A model generated the notes under the pieces. That model was not told the DNA's origin. It saw nothing but the letters and a program-made list of their open reading frames with translations, and made no database searches. A stretch of DNA of 64,000 bases from Methylopila sp. 73B (GTDB lineage: Bacteria; Pseudomonadota; Alphaproteobacteria; Rhizobiales; Methylopilaceae), in assembly GCF_000526315.1 (NCBI RefSeq), contig NZ_JAFV01000001.1:496001-560000 (forward strand). The letters run 5' to 3'. A program made the translations under genes and the position numbers. Positions 8,781 through 16,019 of the stretch are shown here, piece by piece (position 1 is the stretch's first letter; the number at the start of each line of letters is the position of its first letter).

Positions 8781-9755
8781 ATGGCCGGTCCCGCCTCCAT
8801 CGAACCGACGCCGATCGACGTCGGCGCGGTGGCGAAGCCCGACTTCGCGGTCGCGCCTGACTTGGCGCGCCTGTTCGCCGACCGCGCCGCGCGCTTCGAG
8901 ACTCTGGCGCCGGGCCATCCGCTCGACGCCTACCTGCGCTTCCTCGCCGGGATCGCGCGCGCCCAGCACGACGTCGCGGCCGATCTGCCGGAGCCGAAGC
9001 TGCCTGCCGGCGACGCGCTCGACCGCGCCTTCGAGTTTGGCATGCCGCCGATCGACCGCGCGCGCTTCGACGTGGACGAGGCGGCCCACGCGACGCTGGA
9101 GCGGCTGGTCGCTGCGGTCGCGGACCTCCCGATGCCGGAGCAGGCGGCCGCCGCCCGCCGGCGCATCGCCGACGGCGACCGGGCGTTCCGCGAGCGCCTG
9201 CTGGTGGACGTGATCGAGACCGCGACGTCGCTCGAGACGCTGGCCGAACACGTCTTCGCGGCAGCCGCGCTGCAGGTTCATTTTGCGCGGCTCGCGGCTC
9301 GGCTGGATGTCGCTCGGCTGCAGTCGGTCGGCGTCGGCGCCTGTCCCGCCTGCGGCGGCCCGCCGGTCGCGAGCCTCGTGGTCGGCTGGTCGAGCGCGCA
9401 CGGCTCGCGTTACGTCGCCTGCAGCCTCTGCGGCACGCTCTGGAACCACGTCCGCATCAAATGCGTGGCCTGCGACGCGACCGACAAGATCTCGTACCAT
9501 GCGCTGTCCGAGGACGGCGAGACGCTGGCCGACGCTCCGAGCGAGGCTGCGGCAGGACGGGCGCGCAAGGACGAGGCGACCGCCAAGGCGGAGTGTTGCG
9601 ACACCTGCGGGCTTTACCTCAAGATCTTCCACCAACATCTTGATCCCGCGATGGATCCGGTCGCGGACGACGTCGCGACGCTCGGTCTGGACCTCAAGGT
9701 CCGGGAAGCGGGCTGGGCGCGGGCGGCGTTCAACCCCTATCTTCTAGGGTACTGA
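8781..9755 (+). CDS. fdhE: Formate dehydrogenase accessory protein FdhE
   Basis: A 324-residue cytoplasmic assembly factor required for activity of exported FDH-N/O enzymes; in E. coli it binds the Tat substrate and carries iron. The C-terminal half has the four paired-cysteine motifs of the family: CPACGG, CSLCGTLW, CVACDATD and CDTCGLYLK, rubredoxin-like knuckles. The N-terminal half is helical and Ala-rich. It is followed 27 nt later by selA and preceded by an inverted-repeat operator candidate, so fdhE probably starts the fdhE-selA-sel1-selB transcription unit. Identification is secure. Confidence 0.95.
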   Translation: MAGPASIEPTPIDVGAVAKPDFAVAPDLARLFADRAARFETLAPGHPLDAYLRFLAGIARAQHDVAADLPEPKLPAGDALDRAFEFGMPPIDRARFDVDEAAHATLERLVAAVADLPMPEQAAAARRRIADGDRAFRERLLVDVIETATSLETLAEHVFAAAALQVHFARLAARLDVARLQSVGVGACPACGGPPVASLVVGWSSAHGSRYVACSLCGTLWNHVRIKCVACDATDKISYHALSEDGETLADAPSEAAAGRARKDEATAKAECCDTCGLYLKIFHQHLDPAMDPVADDVATLGLDLKVREAGWARAAFNPYLLGY

Positions 9756-9782
9756 TCGATTCCATCAGGACGCGCCGACCGC

Positions 9783-11207
9783 ATGGACGACAGCCCCTCC
9801 GCCCGCCCGCCGTTCCCCGCCGTCGACCGCGTCCTCGCGGCGCCGCAGGCCGCCGTCGCGATCGAGCGCTACGGCCGCGTGGCGACCGTCGCCGCGGTCC
9901 GCGCGAGCCTCGCCGCGGCGCGGTCCGCCTGGCTCGCGGGCGCGGCGGTGGACGTGTCCGTGGAGCGGATCGCGGTCGTGGCGGCGGCGCGGCTGGAGGC
10001 GGACGACGCGCCGAGCCAGCGGCGCGTTTTGAACCTCACCGGCACGGTGCTGCACACCAATCTCGGCCGCGCGCTGCTCGCAGAAGAAGCGATCGCCGCC
10101 GTCACCGCCGCCATGCGCTCCCCGACGGCGCTCGAGTTCGACGTCGCCACCGGCCAGCGCGGCGAGCGCGACGACCACGTGCGGGGGCTGCTGCGCGAGC
10201 TCACCGGGGCGGAGGACGCCGTCGCCGTCAACAACAACGCCGCCGCCGTGCTGCTGACGCTGAATTCGCTGAGCGAGGGCCGGGAGACGATCGTCTCGCG
10301 CGGCGAGCTGATCGAGATCGGCGGCTCCTTCCGCATGCCCTCCATCATGGCGCGCGCGGGCTGCCGGCTGGTCGAGGTGGGAACCACCAACCGCACCCAC
10401 CTCGCCGACTATGCGGAGGCGATCGGTCCCGACACCGCCCTGCTGATGAAGGTCCATCCCTCAAATTTCCGGGTGGAAGGCTTCACCAAGGAGGTCGCCG
10501 CGAAGGAGCTCGCGCCGCTGGCGCGCGAGCGCGAGCTGCCGCTGGTGGACGATCTTGGCTCGGGCGTGCTGGTGGACCTCTCGGCCTACGGCCTGCTGCG
10601 GGAGCGCACGGTTCAGGAGGCGGTGGCGGACGGCGCCGACCTCGTCACCTTCTCCGGCGACAAGCTGCTCGGCGGCCCGCAGGCCGGGCTCGTCGTCGGC
10701 CGGGCGGACCTCGTGAAGCGGCTCGCGAAGAACCACCTCAAGCGCGCGCTGCGGCTGGACAAGCTTCGGCTCGCCGCGCTCGAGGCCACCCTGAAGCTCT
10801 ACCGCGATCCCGACCGTCTCGCGCAGCGCCTGCCCACGCTCGCTCTGCTCGCGCGGCCCGCCGATGCGCTCAAGACGCTCGCCGCGCGGTTCGCGCCCGC
10901 GCTCGCGCGCGCCGTCGGCTCCGCGTACGCCGTCGCGGTCGTCGACGCCGAGAGCCAGATCGGTTCGGGCGCGCTGCCGCTCGCGGCGATCCCGAGCGGC
11001 GGTCTCGCGGTGTCCGCGATCGAGGGCAAGCGCACTGGCTCCGCGCTGACCGAGCTCGCGGCGGCGTTTCGCGCGCTTTCGGTCCCCGTGGTCGGCCGCA
11101 TCGCCGACGATCGCCTGATCTTCGATCTGCGCGGCCTCGACGACGAGGTCGTGTTCGACGCCATGCTGGCGGAACTCGCCTCAGCGCGAGAAGGAGCCGC
11201 CGCGTGA
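9783..11207 (+). CDS. selA: L-seryl-tRNA(Sec) selenium transferase
   Basis: A PLP enzyme converting Ser-tRNA(Sec) to Sec-tRNA(Sec) using selenophosphate. It is 474 residues, close to E. coli SelA (463). Visible motifs are R-V-L-N-L-T-G-T-V-L-H-T-N-L-G-R at about 80-95, the V-N-N-N-A-A region, and S-G-D-K-L-L-G-G-P-Q-A-G with the PLP lysine at about residue 294. The stop overlaps the GTG of the next gene (GTGA), so translation is coupled to the SEL1 protein and then selB. Confidence 0.96.
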   Translation: MDDSPSARPPFPAVDRVLAAPQAAVAIERYGRVATVAAVRASLAAARSAWLAGAAVDVSVERIAVVAAARLEADDAPSQRRVLNLTGTVLHTNLGRALLAEEAIAAVTAAMRSPTALEFDVATGQRGERDDHVRGLLRELTGAEDAVAVNNNAAAVLLTLNSLSEGRETIVSRGELIEIGGSFRMPSIMARAGCRLVEVGTTNRTHLADYAEAIGPDTALLMKVHPSNFRVEGFTKEVAAKELAPLARERELPLVDDLGSGVLVDLSAYGLLRERTVQEAVADGADLVTFSGDKLLGGPQAGLVVGRADLVKRLAKNHLKRALRLDKLRLAALEATLKLYRDPDRLAQRLPTLALLARPADALKTLAARFAPALARAVGSAYAVAVVDAESQIGSGALPLAAIPSGGLAVSAIEGKRTGSALTELAAAFRALSVPVVGRIADDRLIFDLRGLDDEVVFDAMLAELASAREGAAA

Positions 11208-12004
11208 GCTGGATCGATCGCCTCAAGGCGCGTTTTGCGCCTCCGCCGCCTAAGAAGACCGTGGAGGAGCGCCTGTCGCAGGCGTTCGAGGCCGCGCAGG
11301 CCGACGACCACGGCGCGGCCCTTGCCCTGTGGCGCGTGCTGGCCGACGAGGGCGTGGCGCGGGCGCAGAGCAATCTCGGCGCCTGCTACGCGGAAGGGCT
11401 CGGCGTGGCGCGCGATCCGGCGGCGGCGGCGGAGTGGTTCGCGAAGGCCGCGCGCGCGGGCGACGCCGTCGGTCGGCGCAATCTCGCCGCGCTTCACTTC
11501 AAAGGCGAAGGCGTCCCCCAGGACGACGCGGCGGCGCTCGCGCTCTACGGCCAGGCCGCGGAGCAGGACGACCCCGCAGCCCAGGACATGCTGAGCTGGA
11601 TGCTGCTGGAGGGACAGGGCGCCGCGCAGGATCTCGCCGGAGCGCGCCACTGGGCGCTGGCCGCCGCCGAGAACGGCGTGGCGAGCGCCATGACGCGGCT
11701 CGGCCTGATGGCGAACAACGCGCTCGGGATGGAGCGCAACAAGACGGAGGCCGCCAGCTGGTGGGCCGAAGCCGCCCGGCGGGGGGACTCCGACGGGCAG
11801 GCGATGCTGGGCGCCGCGCTTCATCTCGGCCAGGGCGTGGCGAAGGACGACGCGGCGGCGCTCGGCTGGCTGCTCAGGGCCGAAGCCGGCGGCAGCACGC
11901 TCGCCGCGCCCTTCCTCGGGGCGGTCCGCGCCGCGCTGACCGACGACGAGGCCCGCCGGGCCGAGGCCTCCGCCCACGCGCCCATGGACGAGCCTTCGCG
12001 GTGA
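11204..12004 (+). CDS. Cytoplasmic SEL1-repeat (TPR-like) protein between selA and selB
   Basis: A 266-residue protein without a signal peptide, built of about five to six SEL1 repeats (A-x-x-x-L-x-x-x-Y-x-x-G-x-G-V-x-x-D-x-x-x-A-x-x-W) after a ~30-residue N-terminal segment with PPPPKK. SEL1 repeats mediate protein-protein contacts; the name is unrelated to selenium. It starts with GTG overlapping the selA stop, and its stop overlaps the selB GTG, so it is locked into the Sec-synthesis operon. I do not know an assigned function; a scaffold or chaperone for Sec machinery is inference from position only. Confidence 0.85.
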   Translation: MSWIDRLKARFAPPPPKKTVEERLSQAFEAAQADDHGAALALWRVLADEGVARAQSNLGACYAEGLGVARDPAAAAEWFAKAARAGDAVGRRNLAALHFKGEGVPQDDAAALALYGQAAEQDDPAAQDMLSWMLLEGQGAAQDLAGARHWALAAAENGVASAMTRLGLMANNALGMERNKTEAASWWAEAARRGDSDGQAMLGAALHLGQGVAKDDAAALGWLLRAEAGGSTLAAPFLGAVRAALTDDEARRAEASAHAPMDEPSR

Positions 12005-13956
12005 TCGTCGGGGCGGCCGGGCACATCGACCACGGCAAGTCGGCCCTGGTGCGGGCGCTGACCGGCGTCGACACTGACCGGCTGAAGGAGGAGAAGGCCC
12101 GCGGCATTTCCATCGACCTCGGCTTCGCCTATCTGCCGCGGCCGGACGGCGCGACGCTCGGCTTCGTGGACGTTCCTGGCCATGAGCGCTTCGTGCGCAA
12201 CATGCTGGCCGGCGCGAGCGGGATCGACTTCGTGCTGCTGGTTGTGGCGGCGGATGACGGACCGATGCCGCAGACCCGGGAGCACCTCGCCATCGTCGAC
12301 ATGCTCGGCGTGTCGAGGGGCGCCGTCGCCCTCACCAAGGTCGATCTCGTCGACGACGATCGCCGGTTCGAGGCCGAGATCGAGATCGCCGCGCTGCTGT
12401 CTGGCACGAGGCTCGACGGCGCGCCCGTGCTTCCGGTCTCGACCGTGACGGGCGAGGGGATCGCGCCGCTGCTCGCGCTGCTGGACGCGGCCCGCGCGCA
12501 GACGCCCGCGCGGCCCGCGGCGGGCCGGTTCCGCATGTCGATCGACCGCAGCTTCACGCTGGCCGGCGCCGGCACGGTGGTGACGGGCGCCGTGCGCGAC
12601 GGCGTGGTGCGGGTGGGCGACGCGGTGATCGTCTCGCCTCAGGGCTTGGAGGCGCGGGTGCGCGCGATCCACGCGCAAAACCAGCCGGCGGAGGAGGGGC
12701 GGCCCGGCGAGCGCTGCGCGCTCAATCTCGCGGGTCCCGGCGTGACCAAGGACGCGATCTCCCGCGGCGACGTGGTCCAGGCGCCGGAGCTGCACGCGCC
12801 GACCGATCGGCTCGACGTGGAGCTGACCCTGCTTGCGACCGAGCCGCGTCCGCTCGTGGCCTGGAGCCCGGTGCGGCTGCATCACGGCGCCGCCGAGATC
12901 GCCGCCCGCGTGGTCCCGATCGACGGCGACGCCATTCCGCCGGGCGCGACGGCGCGCGCGCAGCTGGTCCTGGACCGGCCGCTCGCCGCGGTCGCCCTCG
13001 ACCATTTCGTGCTGCGCGACGTCGGCGGCGCCCGCACCATCGCCGGCGGGCGCATCCTGGACCTGCGCGGGCCGTCGAGGCGGCGGCGCTCGCCGGAGCG
13101 GACGGCGCAGCTCGAGGCGCTCGCCCACGAGGACCACGGCGAAGCGCTTGCGGCCCTGCTCGCCGCGCCGCCGCAGGCCGTCGACCTCGACGCCTTCGCC
13201 CGCGACCGCAACGCGCCCGACGCCGAGATGGCGGCCGCCGTCGCCCGGCTCGGCCTCGTGCGCCTGCCCGCGGGCAAGGGGCGAACCGTCGCCGTGGCGG
13301 GCGAGGCCTGGCGCGCCTTCGCGGCGTCCGTCGCCGAGAGGCTTGCAGCCTTCCACGCTGAAAATCCCGATCTGCAGGGCATGGGGGCGGAGCGGCTGCG
13401 CCTCGCCGCCGAACCCCGGCTGCCGGCGCCGGCGTTCCTCGCCGCGCTCGCCGCGCTTCAGCGCGCGGGCGAGGTGGCAGTGGAGGGCGCCTGGACGCGG
13501 TTGCCGGGCCACGTCGTCCGGCTCGCGCCCGTCGACGAGGAGCTGTGGGAGGCGATCGCGCCGCGGCTCGCCGGCGACCTGCGGTTTCGTCCTCCGCGGG
13601 TGCGCGACCTCGGCGCGGAGCTTGGGGAGAGCGAGGCGGACGTCCGCCGCGTGCTCAAGCTCGTCGGCCGGCTCGGGCGCGTGGACGAGATCGCCCACGA
13701 CCACTTCTTCCTGCGCGAGACCACCGCCGAGATGGTGAACGTGGCGGAGACGGCGGCGATCGAGGACCCGGCGGGCGTCCTCACGGCCGCAGGTTTCCGC
13801 GACAGGCTCGACAACGGGCGCAAGGTCGCCATACAGATTCTCGAGTTCTTCGACCGTCACGGCGTCACCATCCGCCGCGGCGACGAACGGCGCGTCAACC
13901 GCCGCCGCCGCGACCTGTTCCGCCGCAAGGACGTGACGGAGCAAAGCGAGGCGTGA
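12001..13956 (+). CDS. selB: Selenocysteine-specific translation elongation factor SelB
   Basis: A GTPase that carries Sec-tRNA(Sec) to UGA codons by binding the SECIS hairpin. From GTG 12001 it has 651 residues (E. coli 614). The G-domain shows G-H-I-D-H-G-K-S (residues 7-14), D-V-P-G-H-E and T-K-V-D; EF-Tu-like domains 2-3 follow, then the C-terminal winged-helix modules that bind the SECIS, with Arg-rich tail [13 protein letters not shown] overlap with the SEL1 gene. The tRNA-Sec gene starts only 10 nt after the stop. Confidence 0.96.
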   Translation: MIVGAAGHIDHGKSALVRALTGVDTDRLKEEKARGISIDLGFAYLPRPDGATLGFVDVPGHERFVRNMLAGASGIDFVLLVVAADDGPMPQTREHLAIVDMLGVSRGAVALTKVDLVDDDRRFEAEIEIAALLSGTRLDGAPVLPVSTVTGEGIAPLLALLDAARAQTPARPAAGRFRMSIDRSFTLAGAGTVVTGAVRDGVVRVGDAVIVSPQGLEARVRAIHAQNQPAEEGRPGERCALNLAGPGVTKDAISRGDVVQAPELHAPTDRLDVELTLLATEPRPLVAWSPVRLHHGAAEIAARVVPIDGDAIPPGATARAQLVLDRPLAAVALDHFVLRDVGGARTIAGGRILDLRGPSRRRRSPERTAQLEALAHEDHGEALAALLAAPPQAVDLDAFARDRNAPDAEMAAAVARLGLVRLPAGKGRTVAVAGEAWRAFAASVAERLAAFHAENPDLQGMGAERLRLAAEPRLPAPAFLAALAALQRAGEVAVEGAWTRLPGHVVRLAPVDEELWEAIAPRLAGDLRFRPPRVRDLGAELGESEADVRRVLKLVGRLGRVDEIAHDHFFLRETTAEMVNVAETAAIEDPAGVLTAAGFRDRLDNGRKVAIQILEFFDRHGVTIRRGDERRVNRRRRDLFRRKDVTEQSEA

Positions 13957-13965
13957 ACGCGTCAC

Positions 13966-14061
13966 GGAGGAGAAGCGTCCCCGGTGGGGCGGCCGGCCTT
14001 CAAAGCCGGAGGGGGCCGTCAGCCGGTCTCCGGTGGGTTCGACTCCCACTCTCTTCCACCA
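13966..14061 (+). tRNA. selC: tRNA-Sec (anticodon UCA)
   Basis: A long tRNA (96 nt with CCA) with the 8-bp acceptor stem typical of tRNA-Sec: GGAGGAGA (13966-13973) pairs with TCTCTTCC (14050-14057), including one G-U pair. The anticodon UCA is at 14000-14002 in a CU-UCA-AA loop. A long variable arm follows (about 14009-14030), then T-loop UUCGACU. CCA is encoded at 14059-14061. The discriminator base reads A (14058) rather than the G usual in bacterial tRNA-Sec. It lies 10 nt after selB. Confidence 0.95.
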
Positions 14062-14100
14062 GCTACCCAGATCAACTTGAACTTACGGCTGGTGCAACAA

Positions 14101-14193
14101 GTGAGATCAGAAGACATTAGCGACGCTCAGCTTTTTGCAATGATTGACGATCTTGATGTCAAAATGCTCGACATGGGGCGTACGATAAAGTAA
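14101..14193 (+). CDS. Possible small ORF or gene remnant upstream of the HEPN-like gene
   Basis: An AT-rich frame of about 30 codons from GTG 14101, ending TAA just 5 nt before the next gene. The frame is open upstream into the tRNA gene. The peptide (A-Q-L-F-A-M-I-D-D-L-D-V-K-M-L-D) looks helical. No Shine-Dalgarno is visible. It may be the C-terminal remnant of a gene cut by the selC insertion, or a short partner peptide. Low confidence as a real gene. Confidence 0.25.
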   Translation: MRSEDISDAQLFAMIDDLDVKMLDMGRTIK

Positions 14194-14198
14194 AGAAC

Positions 14199-15020
14199 AT
14201 GGGATCTTCCCATAGTTCTTACCCAGCAACTCGGGCACGCATTTTTTTAGCGGGCCAAGATGGTCCGCCAATTTACGAAAGAATTTACGCTCTATATAAA
14301 AGCTTTTACGGAAAGAAGGCCTTCGCTAGTGGCGGCCATATTGGCGTTTATCTCTTCAGAGATGTGTATGTTCGAATTTCTGTGCCTCACATGTACGGCG
14401 AGCAAGCATTCGATCCTTTAGATGCCGTAGATTTCACGGATCTTCAGAGGATGGTAGTTCAATCGAGTTTATCTCAGGCGGAGAGGTGCATAGATCAAGT
14501 TTTAGATGTTCTTGATATTCAATATGGAAGTCATATTATAAAAAATCCATATAAGGGAATCGAGCTAGTAGATAGATATATCGATTATTCGCGATTACAT
14601 CTTCATGCTGCAGCGGCGATACTTACGGGTGGGTATGATGGGCGAGGGGCGGTGCAAAGCGCATTGCTATCTACCGAACTGGCCCTTAAAGCGGCTGGCG
14701 CTGCTTTAGGTCTTACGGACGATCAACTCAGAGAGCGGAAGCAATTTGGTCATGATACGCTGAAGCTTTGCAATTTTATTGCGGGTAAGATTCACACGTT
14801 TGATGTCGAACGTGTGAAGGCAGTGGTCGATAGGCAGCCGAAATATGTTTTGAATCGGTATGAAGCGAGCCAACCAAGTCCCCAAGTTACCGGTCACGTT
14901 GTCATGGGCGCTCAGTATATCCTGTCAGAAGTTGTGCGAAGTTTGTGCGAATGGGATATAAGAAGTCAGGGTGTTGTAAAATTTAGCAGAAAATACCCAG
15001 CTTGCGCTGATGGGAGGTAA
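14199..15020 (+). CDS. AT-rich accessory protein with HEPN-like C-terminal region
   Basis: A 273-residue protein of unknown family. The first ~110 residues show no motif I recognise. Residues ~150-250 resemble a HEPN helical bundle: A-L-L-S-T-E-L-A-L-K-A-A-G helix followed by R-K-Q-F-G-H-D, an R-x4-H arrangement of the kind found in HEPN RNases, then L-K-L-C-N-F-I. HEPN proteins are common in toxin-antitoxin and defence systems. Base composition and codon use differ sharply from the neighbours, indicating horizontal transfer. The domain assignment is pattern recognition only. Confidence 0.55.
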   Translation: MGSSHSSYPATRARIFLAGQDGPPIYERIYALYKSFYGKKAFASGGHIGVYLFRDVYVRISVPHMYGEQAFDPLDAVDFTDLQRMVVQSSLSQAERCIDQVLDVLDIQYGSHIIKNPYKGIELVDRYIDYSRLHLHAAAAILTGGYDGRGAVQSALLSTELALKAAGAALGLTDDQLRERKQFGHDTLKLCNFIAGKIHTFDVERVKAVVDRQPKYVLNRYEASQPSPQVTGHVVMGAQYILSEVVRSLCEWDIRSQGVVKFSRKYPACADGR

Positions 15021-15084
15021 CCGGCCTTGCCGGAGAAGATGTTAATAGTTGATATTTAATCCTTTCAGTGGAGAGGCCTCCTCG

Positions 15085-15552
15085 ATGACCGGTCTGGACC
15101 GGCCTTACGCGCTCGCGGCGCTTGAGCAGACGGCGCTGGCGGCCGACGCTGAGGAGAAGCGGTTTCGCGCGAGCGTGGCGGAGGAGGCCGCGCGTCGCGA
15201 GACCGCGCGGCGCCGCGCGTTTCGCCGCTACGCCTTCCTCAAGGCGCTTGTCGACGCCGACGCCGCGGCGCCGGACCGCGAGGCGTCCCACGTCGCGCAG
15301 CGCGCGGCCGCGGCGGCCGAGCTCGAGTGGGAGGAGATCGACGAGGCCCGCAAGCCGGTGCTGGACGCGCTGACGGCGCTGGCGGACGCGATCCACGACG
15401 CCCGCACGGGCGCGCTGCCGCCGGAGGAGGCGGGGGCGGCGACGTTGCAGGCGCTCGAAGCCTTCGAAGGCTGGTACGAAGGCGCGCGGGGGCTCGCCTT
15501 CGCCGAACTGTTCGACCGCTACATGCCGGAGACGCCTCTTGTCGACTTCTGA
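15085..15552 (+). CDS. Unknown Ala/Glu-rich helical protein upstream of selD
   Basis: A 155-residue protein, read from ATG 15085 where host composition resumes (a TTG 36 nt earlier lies in AT-rich DNA). It is mostly alpha-helical with a charged stretch (E-E-A-A-R-R-E-T-A-R-R-R-A-F-R-R-Y), and has no Cys, signal peptide or membrane helix. It ends with F-D-R-Y-M-P-E-T-P-L-V-D-F. Downstream genes follow on the same strand at short spacing up to selD and moeA, suggesting one operon. No family recognised; a selenium-linked role would be inference from position. Confidence 0.65.
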   Translation: MTGLDRPYALAALEQTALAADAEEKRFRASVAEEAARRETARRRAFRRYAFLKALVDADAAAPDREASHVAQRAAAAAELEWEEIDEARKPVLDALTALADAIHDARTGALPPEEAGAATLQALEAFEGWYEGARGLAFAELFDRYMPETPLVDF

Positions 15553-15632
15553 GGCTCCCGCGCGGGTTTGGGCTCCGGGACATCGCTTGGAAAGATGCGT
15601 CGTGGACCGGAGCGCCTCGGCCGGGGTCCGCC

Positions 15633-16019
15633 ATGGCCTTTGACGGCCTCGACTTCGACGCCTGGGTGAAGGCCGTCTTCGCCGAGACCGGCGCCTTCAC
15701 CGCGCTGATCGTACTGGTCGAGATCACCGACGACGACGCGAAGCCCGTCGCCTCGACCTTCCTGCACGTCATCGGCGACGAGGTGGCGTGGCGCGAGCTT
15801 CGAAAGCTGTTCGCCTCCGCGCCGGGCGCCTGGGACGGGGCCGCGTTCTTCACGGCGACCTCGTCCGACGGCGGGCCGATCGAAGACCCGCTCGCGCGGA
15901 TCGAACTGCGGCGCGTGGAGCAGATGATCGACGACGACCGGCTGGCGCTCAACGGGGGCGCCTTCTTCGACAGGCGGGGCCGGCGCATGCGGATCGACGA
16001 AGACGGGGCGGCGGCATGA
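15633..16019 (+). CDS. Unknown 128-aa protein translationally coupled to selD
   Basis: The small acidic protein starts at ATG 15633 and its TGA overlaps the selD ATG (ATGA). Features are an N-terminal F-D-A-W-V-K-A-V-F-A-E segment, a central T-S-S-D-G-G-P-I-E-D-P-L and a C-terminal G-G-A-F-F-D-R-R-G-R-R-M-R-I-D-E. There are no Cys residues, so it is unlikely to bind metal through thiols or carry selenium itself. Not recognised. The tight coupling with selD suggests a function in selenophosphate supply, which is inference. Confidence 0.65.
   Translation: MAFDGLDFDAWVKAVFAETGAFTALIVLVEITDDDAKPVASTFLHVIGDEVAWRELRKLFASAPGAWDGAAFFTATSSDGGPIEDPLARIELRRVEQMIDDDRLALNGGAFFDRRGRRMRIDEDGAAA

Larger units (their letters stand above)
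14062..15084. mobile_element. AT-rich foreign segment inserted at the 3' end of selC
   Basis: Immediately after the tRNA-Sec CCA end, composition and codon use change abruptly from the GC-rich host to AT-rich DNA with runs such as TTTTTTT and AAAAAA. It returns to host composition at about 15085. tRNA 3' ends are classic integration sites. No integrase, no transposase and no repeat of the tRNA 3' end at the far boundary is visible, so this may be a decayed or partly deleted island. It carries one clear gene and one small ORF. Confidence 0.6.

Noticed and set aside
15021-15084. Direct repeat of the tRNA-Sec 3' end (attR) at the island's far boundary
   Set aside because: I looked for the selC 3' end sequence after the cargo gene and did not find it.
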